A DNA stretch of 64,000 nucleotides from Clostridia bacterium (lineage in GTDB: Bacteria; Bacillota; Clostridia; Oscillospirales; Acutalibacteraceae), in assembly GCA_017549285.1 (NCBI GenBank), contig JAFYVE010000055.1, forward strand, positions 62,001-126,000, in the 5' to 3' direction. The notes beneath the pieces are model-generated. The model did not search any database. It saw only the letters and a program-made list of their open reading frames with translations, and was not told where the DNA came from. This document shows, one piece after another, positions 32,913 to 42,920 of this stretch. The translations under genes and the position numbers were made by a program. Position 1 is the first letter of the stretch. Each line of letters begins with the position of its first letter.

Positions 32913-34199
32913 TTAGAGATAGAATTTATCGATCGAACCGTAGAGTGAATCAAAGTCGGAGTCTTCTCCACTATCGGACGAAACGACAGTCTGTGTGACT
33001 TCTTCTGTTTCGAAGGAGGTGTTTTCCTGTCCCTGTTCACATTCTTCGCTGCCTGAGAGAACTGCTGTGCTATCTCCTTCGGAACATTCTCCCTCGGAAG
33101 AATCTTCATATCCGTCAGCCCCGTCTGATACATCAGAGTATCCGTCGCCTTCGCTATCTTCCATGAGGTTTTCAAAAAATTCTTTAACGGCTTCTTCTGC
33201 TTCACTTGTGTCTGTAAGTTCGACATTTTCAAACGGTTGCTCATATACGGGTAACACCTCGTTTTCCTTTTCTTTATAACTTTCGGGAAGCTCGTTGAAG
33301 AGGCTTTCCGCAAACATCTGAGGATTAAAGGGCTGAAGGTCATCTATACCTTCACCTACGCCGATAAATTTGACGGGGATTTTAAGCTCATTCTTGATTG
33401 CAAGAACGACACCGCCTCTTGCAGTTCCGTCAAGCTTTGTAAGAACAATACCTGTGATTTCGGCAACATTCATAAACTCTCTTGCCTGACTTACGGCATT
33501 CTGACCTGTTGTGGCATCAAGAACAAGAAGCACTTCACGGTCAGAGTAAGGAAGCTCACGGTCAATGACTCTGTAAATCTTGCCAAGCTCATCCATAAGG
33601 TTTTTCTTATTGTGAAGACGTCCTGCAGTGTCACAGATAAGAATGTCTGCCATTCTTGATTTACCTGCCTGAATAGTGTCAAAGATAACAGCCGCAGGAT
33701 CTGCACCTTCTTTATGTTTAATGATTTCAACATCAGCTCTTTCAGCCCATACGTCAAGCTGATCAATAGCGGCAGCTCTGAATGTATCAGCAGCACCGAG
33801 AATAACTTTCTTTCCCTGAGCCTTATACATTGAAGCCATTTTACCGATTGTAGTTGTTTTACCCACACCGTTTACGCCGATAACAAGGATAATTGAGGGC
33901 TGTGTGATAAGTCCCATATCCTCGCCGCCGTAAAGCTTGTCGGCAACGATATTCTTGATTTCATCCTTGACCTGTTTTGTTGATTTGAGTTTCTGCTTGT
34001 TGACTCTGTCACGGAGTTCTTCGGTGATTTCAACAGCTGTCTGCACACCGACGTCGCTCATAACAAGAATTTCTTCAAGTTCAACAAAGAGATCATCTTC
34101 AAAAGTGTCAAATGAATCGAGCATTTCGTCGATTGCATGTGACATCTTATCTCTTGATTTTTTCAGTCCGAAACTGAACTTCTTAAATAAACCTGCCAT
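32913..34199 (-). CDS. ftsY: Signal recognition particle receptor FtsY with acidic C-terminal extension
   Basis: 428 residues. The NG domain occupies about 1-304: GVNGVGKTTTIGKMA (P-loop), DTAGRLHNKKNLMDEL, TKLDGTARGG and GVGEGIDDLQPF. It receives the SRP-ribosome complex at the membrane. Residues 305-428 are an unusual extension with about 38 Asp/Glu and only a few Lys. In classical FtsY the acidic A domain is at the N-terminus; here the protein starts directly with the N domain. The strand is read through without a frameshift and the tail ends in a normal stop. AAGGAG lies 9 bases before the ATG; smc is 12 bases upstream. Confidence 0.93.
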   Translation of the reverse strand: MAGLFKKFSFGLKKSRDKMSHAIDEMLDSFDTFEDDLFVELEEILVMSDVGVQTAVEITEELRDRVNKQKLKSTKQVKDEIKNIVADKLYGGEDMGLITQPSIILVIGVNGVGKTTTIGKMASMYKAQGKKVILGAADTFRAAAIDQLDVWAERADVEIIKHKEGADPAAVIFDTIQAGKSRMADILICDTAGRLHNKKNLMDELGKIYRVIDRELPYSDREVLLVLDATTGQNAVSQAREFMNVAEITGIVLTKLDGTARGGVVLAIKNELKIPVKFIGVGEGIDDLQPFNPQMFAESLFNELPESYKEKENEVLPVYEQPFENVELTDTSEAEEAVKEFFENLMEDSEGDGYSDVSDGADGYEDSSEGECSEGDSTAVLSGSEECEQGQENTSFETEEVTQTVVSSDSGEDSDFDSLYGSIDKFYL

Positions 34200-34211
34200 A
34201 ATATTTTCTCC

Positions 34212-37200
34212 TTATTCAAGACCGAGGTCGTGAGCCATCTGTGCAGTTTTGAGCTGAAGAAGTTTTGAAACACCCTGCTCCTGCATTGTTACACCGTAAA
34301 GCATATCGGCTTCTTCCATTGTGCCTCGTCTGTGGGTTATAAGTATAAACTGAGTGTTATCAGTCATATTTTTAAGATATTTTGCATATCTCAATACGTT
34401 TACATCGTCAAGTGCGGCTTCAACTTCGTCGAAAATACAGAAAGGTGACGGTGTAACTTTAAGAATTGAGAAGAGAAGTGCAATTGCACAAAGTCCCTTT
34501 TCACCGCCCGAGAGAAGAGTCATGCTCTTGACATTTTTTCCGGGAGGCTGAGCCTTGATTTCGATTCCGCATTCAAGGATGTCGTTTTCATCTTCAAGAA
34601 TAAGTTCAGCCTTACCCCCGCCGAAAAGCTGTGCGAAGGTTTCGCTGAAATTACGGTTGATGATGTCAAATCTTTCACGGAACTGAACAGCCATTTTGTC
34701 TGTAAGACCGTAAATGAGTTTATTGAGCTCTGCCTTTGACTTTTCAACGTCTTCAAGCTGTGTTTTCATAAATTCATAGCGTTCAGAAACTTCTCTGTAT
34801 TCCTCAATAGCAGCAACGTTTACACTGCCGAGAGCTTTAATCTTACCCTTGATTTCGGCAAGATTTCTTTTTGCGTCTGTTATAGATTCAAGCTTTATAT
34901 CAAGCTCCATTGCTTCACGTCTTGAGAGTTTATATTCATCATAGAGCTTTGTTTCGGTTTCTTCCTGCTCTCTGATGAGTGCATTTTTCTTTTCTTCAAG
35001 ACGGACAATCTCACCTGAAAGCTTTTCCTTGTCTTCAGTTTTCTGTCTTTCCTGAGTTCTGAACTCATTTGCCTGTTTTTCGCTGAATTCACGCTTGATT
35101 GTAAGGTCTGTAATATCCTGCTTTGTTTTCTCAATTTCCTTTTCGAATGTTGTCTGCTGAACAGTCAGCTCTTCAATACGGGCTTCGAGTTTCTTGTTCT
35201 TTTCATGCGCTTCTGCGATTTCATTATCAAGTCTGCCGATTCTGTCTGCCTGACCGGTTTTTCTTTCTTCAAGGTCTTTGATGTGTGCATTGAAATTCTC
35301 AATATCACGCATAAGAGCTACAATACGGAGATTTATTTCAGAAATCTGCTCGTTTATGCCTTCCCTTTCCTTTGAAAGTGTTTCACGGTCACCTGTAAGC
35401 GCCTGAGCTTTTTCACGGTAGGTTGCCATTTCTTTTTCGACAGCATCTGCAGCAGCTTTTGCTTCTGTCATAACAAGTGAAAAATGCTTGAGTCTTTCTG
35501 CTGCTGTAAGTGTTTCATCTGAAAGAGTTTTAAGTGCATTTTCTGCAATAGAAAGCTTACTTTCTGCAAGATTGAGAGTGTTGTCTGCCTTGAGCTTGTC
35601 TTCCTGCGCTCTCATAAGGTCACCCTTAATGCCTTCGAGTGACGCATTACTTGCATTATAATCTTCTTTTATTTTTTTGAGTTCATTCTCAGCTTCTTCG
35701 AGAGCTTTTGTATCATCTTCGATTTCATTATTAAGTCTTTCAATTTCATTTGCTCTTGAAAGGAAGCCTGAATGATTGATTTTTGAACCACCCGTCATTG
35801 AGCCGCCTGCGTTTATGACCTGACCGTCAAGAGTAACGATTTTGAAACGGTGAGAATATTCTCTGCCGATTTCAATTGCAGAGTCAATATCTTCAACAAT
35901 AACAGTTTTTCCGAGAAGTGATTCAACAATATCTGAATACTGTTTATCGAATTTGACAATTCTTGATGCCACATTGATATAGCCTTCGCAATCAAAAAGA
36001 CCTTCTTCGTGAAGCTCCTTGCCCTTGATTGTATTCATAGGAAGGAATGTGGCTCTGCCGAGATTGTTGTTTTTAAGGTGATACATCGCCTTTTTGGCAT
36101 TGTTTTCATTATCTGTTACGATGTGCTGAATAGCATTTCCCAGAGCAGTTTCAATAGCAAGGGAATATGTATCGGGAACTGAAATGAGTTGTGAAAGAGG
36201 TCCGTGAAGTCCCTTCAGGGTACCGTGTGATGCTGCTTTCATAACAGCCTTAACGCTTCCCTGATAGCCTTCCATATTCTTTTCCATTTCTTCAAGAATA
36301 TGTACTCTGTTTTTCTTCTGTTCAAGGTCAAGCTGAGCTTTGTTTGTTTCGAATGTGAATGATTCAAGCTTCTGAGCCTTTGACTTGACTTTTATCATAT
36401 AGCCTGAAACCGAGTTTGTGAAAGAGAAGATTTTTTCACGCATTTCCTCAACGATTTTAAGTGCATCAGCAACTTCATCCTTAAGTGTTGAGATTTCGGC
36501 TCTTTTTGCGGCAATTTCCTCTTCAACGGTTGATTTTCTTGATTCAATTTCTTCAAGAGAAGACTTTGCCGAGGTGTATTTTATGTTTTCTTCACTCAGC
36601 TTATTTGTAAGTGAAGCAATCATATCCGAGATTTTTACGTATTCATCTGAAACATTCACATCTCTTGCACGAAGACCTTCAAGCTGAGAAGTAAAAACGG
36701 ATGTTTCTTCTTTAGCCGCATCAATTTTCTTTTCTGTTTCAAGAATTGACTGCCTTGTAGCTTCAATCTGTTCATCAATCTGCATTGTTGAAAGATTTTC
36801 CTGACTTTTTTCTCTTTCAATTCTTTCAACTGTTGCTTTATTGTGTTCAATTGAGTTTTTATTGACGGCTATAAGAGATTCAACTGATGAAGCCTGCTCC
36901 TGAGTTTCTCTTGTTTTTCTCTGGAGTTCATCAATGAAAACATTGATTTTTCTGATGGTTTCGGTTATCTCTTCACTTGAAGCAATTATTGTTTCAAGCT
37001 CTTTTTCCGTCTGTTTATAGTGCATTTCCGCAACTGTGTATTTATTGCTCTGTTCTCTTATAAGATCAGCTGACTTTTCAAGAATATCAAGCCATATGCC
37101 GATTTCAAGATTTTTTCTTTCTGAGGCAAGAACCAAGAATTTCTGAGCCTTTTCACTCTGTTTTTCAAGAGGTCCCACACGTTCTTCAAGGGAAGTGAGA

Positions 37201-37781
37201 ATATCTCTGAGTCGGAGAAGATTTTCTTCAGCCTGCCCCAGTCTTTTGAGAGCATCTGCACGACGGTATCTGTAATGGGAAATACCTGCAGCTTCCTCAA
37301 ACATTTCACGTCTGTCTTCACTCTTTGCAGAAACCATATCTTCAATTCTGCCCTGACTGACCATTGAATAGCCGTCACGACCCAGACCTGTATCCATAAA
37401 CAGCTCGTGAATATCACGCAGTCTTACGGTTTCGTCATTTATTCTGTATTCACTTTCGCCCGAACGGTAGAATCGTCTTGTTACGGCAACCTCATCGCTG
37501 TCTTTATTGAGCTGTCTGTCTGAGTTATCAAGACGCAGAGTAACCTGCGCAAAGCCCTGAGCTCTGCGGGTTCTTGTGCCTGAGAAGACAACATCTTCCA
37601 TCTTTGAGCCTCGGAGTGACTTTGTTGACTGTTCACCGAGAACCCATTTGACAGCATCGGCAATATTACTTTTACCCGACCCGTTGGGACCGACAACGGC
37701 TGTCATTCCTTTTCCGAATTCAAGTTTTGTCTTTTCGGGAAAGGACTTGAAGCCCTGCATTTCAAGTGATTTTAAATACAT
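34212..37781 (-). CDS. smc: Chromosome segregation ATPase SMC
   Basis: 1189 residues, the normal size. The head starts with MYLKSLEMQGFKSFPEKT and P-loop GPNGSGKSNI. Two long coiled coils flank a hinge at about 500-660 (LHGPLSQLISVP, TALGNAIQHIV, GGSMTGG), and the C-terminal head has LLSGGEKGLCA and FDEVEAALDD. Works with ScpAB to condense and separate chromosomes. The frame is open up to 37865 but the ATG at 37781 has GAGAGG 6 bases upstream and matches the family start. It begins one base after the stop of the radical SAM gene. Confidence 0.96.
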   Translation of the reverse strand: MYLKSLEMQGFKSFPEKTKLEFGKGMTAVVGPNGSGKSNIADAVKWVLGEQSTKSLRGSKMEDVVFSGTRTRRAQGFAQVTLRLDNSDRQLNKDSDEVAVTRRFYRSGESEYRINDETVRLRDIHELFMDTGLGRDGYSMVSQGRIEDMVSAKSEDRREMFEEAAGISHYRYRRADALKRLGQAEENLLRLRDILTSLEERVGPLEKQSEKAQKFLVLASERKNLEIGIWLDILEKSADLIREQSNKYTVAEMHYKQTEKELETIIASSEEITETIRKINVFIDELQRKTRETQEQASSVESLIAVNKNSIEHNKATVERIEREKSQENLSTMQIDEQIEATRQSILETEKKIDAAKEETSVFTSQLEGLRARDVNVSDEYVKISDMIASLTNKLSEENIKYTSAKSSLEEIESRKSTVEEEIAAKRAEISTLKDEVADALKIVEEMREKIFSFTNSVSGYMIKVKSKAQKLESFTFETNKAQLDLEQKKNRVHILEEMEKNMEGYQGSVKAVMKAASHGTLKGLHGPLSQLISVPDTYSLAIETALGNAIQHIVTDNENNAKKAMYHLKNNNLGRATFLPMNTIKGKELHEEGLFDCEGYINVASRIVKFDKQYSDIVESLLGKTVIVEDIDSAIEIGREYSHRFKIVTLDGQVINAGGSMTGGSKINHSGFLSRANEIERLNNEIEDDTKALEEAENELKKIKEDYNASNASLEGIKGDLMRAQEDKLKADNTLNLAESKLSIAENALKTLSDETLTAAERLKHFSLVMTEAKAAADAVEKEMATYREKAQALTGDRETLSKEREGINEQISEINLRIVALMRDIENFNAHIKDLEERKTGQADRIGRLDNEIAEAHEKNKKLEARIEELTVQQTTFEKEIEKTKQDITDLTIKREFSEKQANEFRTQERQKTEDKEKLSGEIVRLEEKKNALIREQEETETKLYDEYKLSRREAMELDIKLESITDAKRNLAEIKGKIKALGSVNVAAIEEYREVSERYEFMKTQLEDVEKSKAELNKLIYGLTDKMAVQFRERFDIINRNFSETFAQLFGGGKAELILEDENDILECGIEIKAQPPGKNVKSMTLLSGGEKGLCAIALLFSILKVTPSPFCIFDEVEAALDDVNVLRYAKYLKNMTDNTQFILITHRRGTMEEADMLYGVTMQEQGVSKLLQLKTAQMAHDLGLE

Positions 37782-37782
37782 A

Positions 37783-38784
37783 CTAATCCTCTCTGACGAC
37801 ACGGGGTTCATATTTACCGAGTCTGCCGTCACCTCTGACTCCCGCCTGAACACCCATCTGTTCAAGAAGAAGTATATTTGATTTTTTCTGCCCCGTCATT
37901 TTTGAAATTTCCGAAGGACAGACGTATATTGTAATTTTTCCTGTAATTTTTTCTTTATCAATAATTTTCTTTAATTTATCGAAGTATATTCTGCTTTCGC
38001 AAAGCTCCCTGAAAGCGGGATGAAAAGCACCTGCAACAAAGCCTTCTTCAACATTTCCGCCCGAATGAAGACCGAGCCTTATAACCTTTATCCCTGCATT
38101 ATTGAACATATCAAGGATTACTGAGCAATTCTCAACTGCTTCTTCGGTTGTTTCGGGAGTGTAATCCCCAGAACGGTAAAGAGTTGCGAGTCTTGTGTTT
38201 TCCAGGACTACGGTAGGATAAATCCTGACAGTTTCGGGCTTCAATGAAATAAGCCTTTCTGCCGTTTCAATGTCCTTTTCAGGAGTACTTCCGTAAAGTC
38301 CCGTCATCATCTGAAGACCGAGTTCAAAACCGTGTTTTTTTATAAGCTGAGAAGCCTTTACAACATCTTCTGCGGTGTGACCTCTGTCATTCATAGAAAG
38401 AACTTCGTCATCCATACTCTGTGCACCGAGTTCAATAGCAGTAACACCGTAATTTTTAAGGATTTCAAGCATTTCTTCATCAATCGCATCAGGTCTTGTG
38501 GAGCATCTGATTCCCTTGAAAAGCCCGCTGTCGACATACTTATATGCACATTCAAGAAGCTGTATCATATACTTTCTGTCAATCGCAGTGAAGCTTCCTC
38601 CGAAGAATGCTATTTCGCTGTTTTCTTTATCATATTCCTTTGATGTCGCAATTCTGACAGCTTCATCAATATCGGATTGAGTCAGCTCTGAGGATGTGCC
38701 CGAAATTGTCTTCTGATTACAGAATGAACACATATGAGGACACCCTTTATGAGGCACAAACAGTGCTACATTTATGTGCTTCAT
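37783..38784 (-). CDS. Elp3-like radical SAM protein
   Basis: 333 residues. The cluster motif is GCPHMCSFC (Cys15, Cys19, Cys22), followed by FFGGSFTAI, RPDAID, ELGAQSMDD and LGLHSGG, the layout of the Elp3/YhcC branch of radical SAM enzymes. No acetyltransferase domain is present, unlike true Elp3. Homologs lie between rnc and smc in many Clostridia; a role in tRNA or heme modification is possible but not established. ATGA overlap with rnc couples translation. The C-terminus ends 1 base before smc begins. Confidence 0.88.
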   Translation of the reverse strand: MKHINVALFVPHKGCPHMCSFCNQKTISGTSSELTQSDIDEAVRIATSKEYDKENSEIAFFGGSFTAIDRKYMIQLLECAYKYVDSGLFKGIRCSTRPDAIDEEMLEILKNYGVTAIELGAQSMDDEVLSMNDRGHTAEDVVKASQLIKKHGFELGLQMMTGLYGSTPEKDIETAERLISLKPETVRIYPTVVLENTRLATLYRSGDYTPETTEEAVENCSVILDMFNNAGIKVIRLGLHSGGNVEEGFVAGAFHPAFRELCESRIYFDKLKKIIDKEKITGKITIYVCPSEISKMTGQKKSNILLLEQMGVQAGVRGDGRLGKYEPRVVRED

Positions 38785-39455
38785 ACTTTTATTCCCATAA
38801 GACGGAGGGTTGCTTTTGCCGCCATCTGCTCTGCCTGCTTCTTGCTTCTGCCCTCACCCGTACCAATTACATTGTTATTGAGATGAACTTCAACAATGAA
38901 TGTTTTACAATGATCGGGACCCGATTCACCCACCATAAAATATTCAAGGTATTCACCGGGATTTTTCTGCACAATTTCCTGCAGAGCCGTCTTATAGTCT
39001 GTAATAACTGTTTCTTCAATATCTGCGTTGGAAATAAAGCCGAGAACGAATTTTTTTGCTTCTTCAAAGCCTGCATCAAGGTAAATTGCGGCAATAAGTG
39101 ATTCAAAAGCATCTGCAAGGATTGACGGTCTTTCTCTGCCGCCCGTATTGATTTCACCTTTACCCAGATACATAAATTCACCGAGTTTTATGGACTGCGC
39201 AAACTTGTGAAGTGACTTTTCACAGACCATTGATGCTCTTGTCTTTGTGAGCTTTCCTTCAGGCATTTCGGGATGATGTATAAACAGGAATTCTGCCGTT
39301 ATCATACCTAAGACAGAGTCACCGAGGAATTCAAGACGCTCGTTATAATCAACCTTACCGTTCATTTCATTTGCATATGATGAATGTGTAAGGGCTGTTT
39401 TAAGCAAAGACTTGTCTTTGAATTTATATCCGATTATCTCTTCAAATACTTTCAC
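38781..39455 (-). CDS. rnc: Ribonuclease III
   Basis: 224 residues: a nuclease domain with the signature NERLEFLGDSVLGM at about 37-50 and a C-terminal double-stranded RNA-binding domain ending AAKATLRLMG. It processes rRNA precursors and structured RNAs. The frame is open to a TTG at 39470, which has no ribosome binding site; the GTG at 39455 has AAGGAAA about 8 bases before it and is preferred. The stop overlaps the next start as ATGA. Confidence 0.94.
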   Translation of the reverse strand: MKVFEEIIGYKFKDKSLLKTALTHSSYANEMNGKVDYNERLEFLGDSVLGMITAEFLFIHHPEMPEGKLTKTRASMVCEKSLHKFAQSIKLGEFMYLGKGEINTGGRERPSILADAFESLIAAIYLDAGFEEAKKFVLGFISNADIEETVITDYKTALQEIVQKNPGEYLEYFMVGESGPDHCKTFIVEVHLNNNVIGTGEGRSKKQAEQMAAKATLRLMGIKV

Positions 39456-39470
39456 TTTATTTTCCTTCAA

Positions 39471-40781
39471 TCAAATAGTTTTAACTGTCTCAGCAAGTGA
39501 ACTGAGACTTCTTTCAGCGAGCTTGCCGTATCGCTCTTTTTTGTCCCTGATTTTTTCGGGAAGTGCGGGAAGAAGACCGAATGATGCGCCCATAGGCTGG
39601 AAATTCTGAACAAACTCATCACTTATGTATCGTGTGAGTGCACCAATCATATTTTCGGGAGGAAGAATAACGGGTTCCTCACCGAGAATTCTCTTTGCCG
39701 CATTTATACCTGCCATAATACCTGCCGCTGCTGATTCCATATAACCTTCGACACCTGTTATCTGACCTGCGAAGAAGATTTCGGGATGTTCTTTCATTGA
39801 AAAATCAGCATTCAGAAGACGAGGTGAATCAATGAATGTGTTTCTGTGCATTACGCCGTATCTTACAAACTCCGCATCGTGCAGAGCGGGAATCATTGAG
39901 AATACCCTCTTCTGTTCAGGGAATTTAAGATTTGTCTGAAAACCGACAAGATTGTACATAGTACCCTCTTTGTTTTCTTTTCTCAGCTGTAAAACCGCCC
40001 AGGGTCTGTGACCTGTTTTCGGGTCACGTAAGCCTACGGGCTTGAGAGGTCCGAAACGGATTGTGTCGGCACCTCTTTTTGCCATTATCTCAACAGGCAT
40101 ACATCCTTCGTAAACCTGCTTTTTATCAAATCCGTGAAGCTCTGCTATTTCGGCACCTACAAGTGCTTCATAGAAAGCTTCGTATTCCTCTTTATTCATC
40201 GGACAGTTGATGTAATCATCCTCACCACCTCTGTCGTATCTTGACTGACAGAAAGCGCTGTCCATATCAATGCTGTCAGCTTCAACAACGGGAGCTGCCG
40301 CATCGAAGAAGCTCAGGAATGAACTTCCCGTAAGCTCCTTGATTTTTTCTGCAAGTGCATCTGAAACAAGAGGACCTGCCGCAATAATAACGGCATCGTA
40401 TCCTGTGGGGATTTCTGTAATCTCCTTACGGATGACATTAATTTTTTCGTTTTCTTCAATTGTCTTTGTAACAATAGAAGCAAATATATCTCTGTCGACT
40501 GCAAGTGCACCGCCTGCGGGGACTGCAGATTTTTCTGCACATTCAACACAGACACTACCGAGCATTTTCATTTCGGCTTTAAGAAGTCCCGAAGCTGATT
40601 CCGTTCTCATCGCTTTGAATGAGTTTGAACATACAAGCTCACAGAGTTTATCTGTTTTATGTGCGGGAGAAAACCTGACAGGCTTCATCTCGAAAAGATC
40701 AACTTCAATGCCTCTCTTTGCAAGCTGTGATGCACATTCAACACCTGCAAAACCGCCGCCGATAACTGCTGCCTTACTCAT
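39471..40781 (-). CDS. trmFO: tRNA (uracil-54-C5)-methyltransferase, folate- and FAD-dependent
   Basis: 436 residues. The FAD-binding Rossmann motif GGGFAGVECA is at residues 7-16. Family blocks include FSPAHKTDKLCELVCSNS, CQSRYD, PVGLRDP and AGQITGVEGY. It methylates U54 in the T-loop with methylene-tetrahydrofolate. Three in-frame ATGs exist (40796, 40787, 40781); the last lies 7 bases after GGAG and gives the family start. It overlaps topA by 8 bases. Next to topA, as usual in Firmicutes. Confidence 0.95.
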   Translation of the reverse strand: MSKAAVIGGGFAGVECASQLAKRGIEVDLFEMKPVRFSPAHKTDKLCELVCSNSFKAMRTESASGLLKAEMKMLGSVCVECAEKSAVPAGGALAVDRDIFASIVTKTIEENEKINVIRKEITEIPTGYDAVIIAAGPLVSDALAEKIKELTGSSFLSFFDAAAPVVEADSIDMDSAFCQSRYDRGGEDDYINCPMNKEEYEAFYEALVGAEIAELHGFDKKQVYEGCMPVEIMAKRGADTIRFGPLKPVGLRDPKTGHRPWAVLQLRKENKEGTMYNLVGFQTNLKFPEQKRVFSMIPALHDAEFVRYGVMHRNTFIDSPRLLNADFSMKEHPEIFFAGQITGVEGYMESAAAGIMAGINAAKRILGEEPVILPPENMIGALTRYISDEFVQNFQPMGASFGLLPALPEKIRDKKERYGKLAERSLSSLAETVKTI

Positions 40782-42897
40782 CGTCATTCTCCGCATTCTT
40801 ACGGCTTCTTGAAACCTTCTGTTCGTATCCGCAGCCCTCTGCGTGACACTTTATAACGCCGCCTCTTGCTTTGAAGAGTGTCTTTCCGCACTGAGGACAA
40901 CTGTCGTTTGTGGGAGCATCCCATGTCATAAAGTTGCAGTCGGGATAATTTCCGCAACCGTAAAAGGTGTAACCTCTCTTTGACTTCTTGCCGATAACTT
41001 CACCGCCACAGACGGGACATTTACCTTCTGTCTTTTCAACATAAGGCATTGTTGTCTTACAGTCAGGATAACCGGGACAGGCAAGGAATTTGCCGAATCT
41101 GCCCACTTTGATTATCATATTTCTTCCGCACTTTTCGCAGGGAATATCTGTTTTGTCTTCTTCAAGCTGAATCTTGACACCTGCCATAGATTCCTTGGCT
41201 TTTGAAAGTGTGTTTTCAAATTCATCATAGAACTCGTGAAGCATTGCGATATAGTCAAGGTCACCTGCTTCAACATCGTCAAGGTTAAGTTCCATACCTG
41301 CAGTAAACTTTGTGTTTACGATTTTGGGGAACTGTTCTTTAAGAAGTTTTGTTGTTGCAACACCGAGTTCGGTGGGCTTGAGCTGTTTACGGTCTCTTAC
41401 AACATAGTTCTTTGATGTGATTGTTGAAATGATTGTAGCATAGGTACTGGGTCTGCCGACGCCTGTTTCTTCGAGGACCTTGATAAGTGATGCTTCTGTA
41501 TATCTTGCGGGAGGCTGAGTAAAATGCTGTTCGGGAAGAATCTCTCTGAACTTGAGAACATCACCTTCGTGAAGTTCGGGCATATTGCTCTCATTCTCTT
41601 CTTCTTCGTCTGTTATTGTCTGATAAAGAACGGTGAAGCCGTCGAATTTGACTGAATAACCGCTTGCTGAAAATACACAGTAACCGTCTGTACCCTCTTT
41701 TTTCGCATTGATTTCAACCTTTGTTGTATCCTGAAGGCAGTTTGCCATAAGACTTGCCATAAATCTCTTCCAGATAAGGCTGTAGAGCTTATACTGTTCG
41801 CTTGTGAGAGCTCCCTTTGCTTCTTCGGGAGTAAGAGCAGGAACTGTGGGTCTTATAGCTTCGTGACCGTCCTGAGCTCTGCCCTTTGTTTTGAAATATC
41901 TGGGCTTTTCGGGAAGATACTTGTCACCGTAAACGTTTCTGATATATTCATTACCGGCAGCTCTTGACTCTTCCGAAATACGGAGTGAGTCAGTTCTCAT
42001 ATATGTGATAAGACCGATTGAACCGTAACCGGGGACATCGATACCTTCATAAAGCTCCTGAGCAATTTTCATTGTTCTCTTTGATGTGAAGCCGAGTCTG
42101 TGTGATGCATCCTGCTGAAGTGTTGATGTGATGAAAGGAGGCATAGGCTGTTTCTTTCTGACACCTTTTTTAACACTCTGAACTGTGTAATCAGCACCGT
42201 CAATACGAGCGAGATATGCATCTGACTGTTCTTTATTTTCAATCTTCACTTTTCCGTTTTCATCACCTGTGAATGCGGCTTTGAAAACTTTTCTTGAGTG
42301 AGGAGGTGAAAGTTTTGCATTGATTGTCCAGTATTCTTCGGGAACGAATGAGTTGATTTCTTCTTCTCTGTCAACTATAAGACGGACAGCAACACTCTGA
42401 ACACGACCTGCAGAAAGTCCTCTTCTGATTTTCTGTGAAATAAAGGGGCTGAGTCTGTAACCTACAAGTCTGTCAAGAATTCTTCTTGCCTGCTGGGCAT
42501 TTACAAGGTCCATATCGATTTTTGAAGGGTTAGCCATACCGTTCTGAACGCTTGTCTTGTTGATTTCGTTGAATTTTACACGCTTTGTTTTATCAAGATC
42601 AAGACCGAGAATTGTTGCAAGATGCCATGAAATTGCTTCTCCTTCACGGTCCGGGTCAGTTGCGAGATACACTTCGTCACTTTTTTCAGCAAGAGCTGTA
42701 AGCTCCTTGACGAGTTTCTCCTTTCCCTTGATAATCACATATTTAGGTGCAAAATCATTTGCAACATCAACGCTGAGTTTTGATGCATAAAGATCTCTGA
42801 CGTGACCCATTGAAGCCTTTACTTCAAAACCCTTGCCGAGATATTTTTTTATTGTTCCTGCTTTTGTGGGTGACTCCACAATAACTAATTTTGACAT
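40774..42897 (-). CDS. topA: DNA topoisomerase I
   Basis: 707 residues. TOPRIM motifs VIVESPTKAGTIKKYLG and ATDPDREGEAISWHL are at the N-terminus. The active tyrosine lies in GLITYMRTDS. The C-terminus has three zinc-ribbon modules (CEKCG...CPGYPDC, CPVCG...CGNYPDC, CPQCG...CHAEGC). Relaxes negative supercoils. AGGA lies before the ATG. It follows dprA by 23 bases and overlaps trmFO. Confidence 0.97.
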   Translation of the reverse strand: MSKLVIVESPTKAGTIKKYLGKGFEVKASMGHVRDLYASKLSVDVANDFAPKYVIIKGKEKLVKELTALAEKSDEVYLATDPDREGEAISWHLATILGLDLDKTKRVKFNEINKTSVQNGMANPSKIDMDLVNAQQARRILDRLVGYRLSPFISQKIRRGLSAGRVQSVAVRLIVDREEEINSFVPEEYWTINAKLSPPHSRKVFKAAFTGDENGKVKIENKEQSDAYLARIDGADYTVQSVKKGVRKKQPMPPFITSTLQQDASHRLGFTSKRTMKIAQELYEGIDVPGYGSIGLITYMRTDSLRISEESRAAGNEYIRNVYGDKYLPEKPRYFKTKGRAQDGHEAIRPTVPALTPEEAKGALTSEQYKLYSLIWKRFMASLMANCLQDTTKVEINAKKEGTDGYCVFSASGYSVKFDGFTVLYQTITDEEEENESNMPELHEGDVLKFREILPEQHFTQPPARYTEASLIKVLEETGVGRPSTYATIISTITSKNYVVRDRKQLKPTELGVATTKLLKEQFPKIVNTKFTAGMELNLDDVEAGDLDYIAMLHEFYDEFENTLSKAKESMAGVKIQLEEDKTDIPCEKCGRNMIIKVGRFGKFLACPGYPDCKTTMPYVEKTEGKCPVCGGEVIGKKSKRGYTFYGCGNYPDCNFMTWDAPTNDSCPQCGKTLFKARGGVIKCHAEGCGYEQKVSRSRKNAENDDE

Positions 42898-42920
42898 ATC
42901 ATCAATCCTGTATATAAATT

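Noticed and set aside
32995..33279. Plus-strand open frame opposite the end of ftsY (Ser-rich, 94 codons)
   Set aside because: It is the antisense shadow of the acidic FtsY tail and has no ribosome site or promoter.
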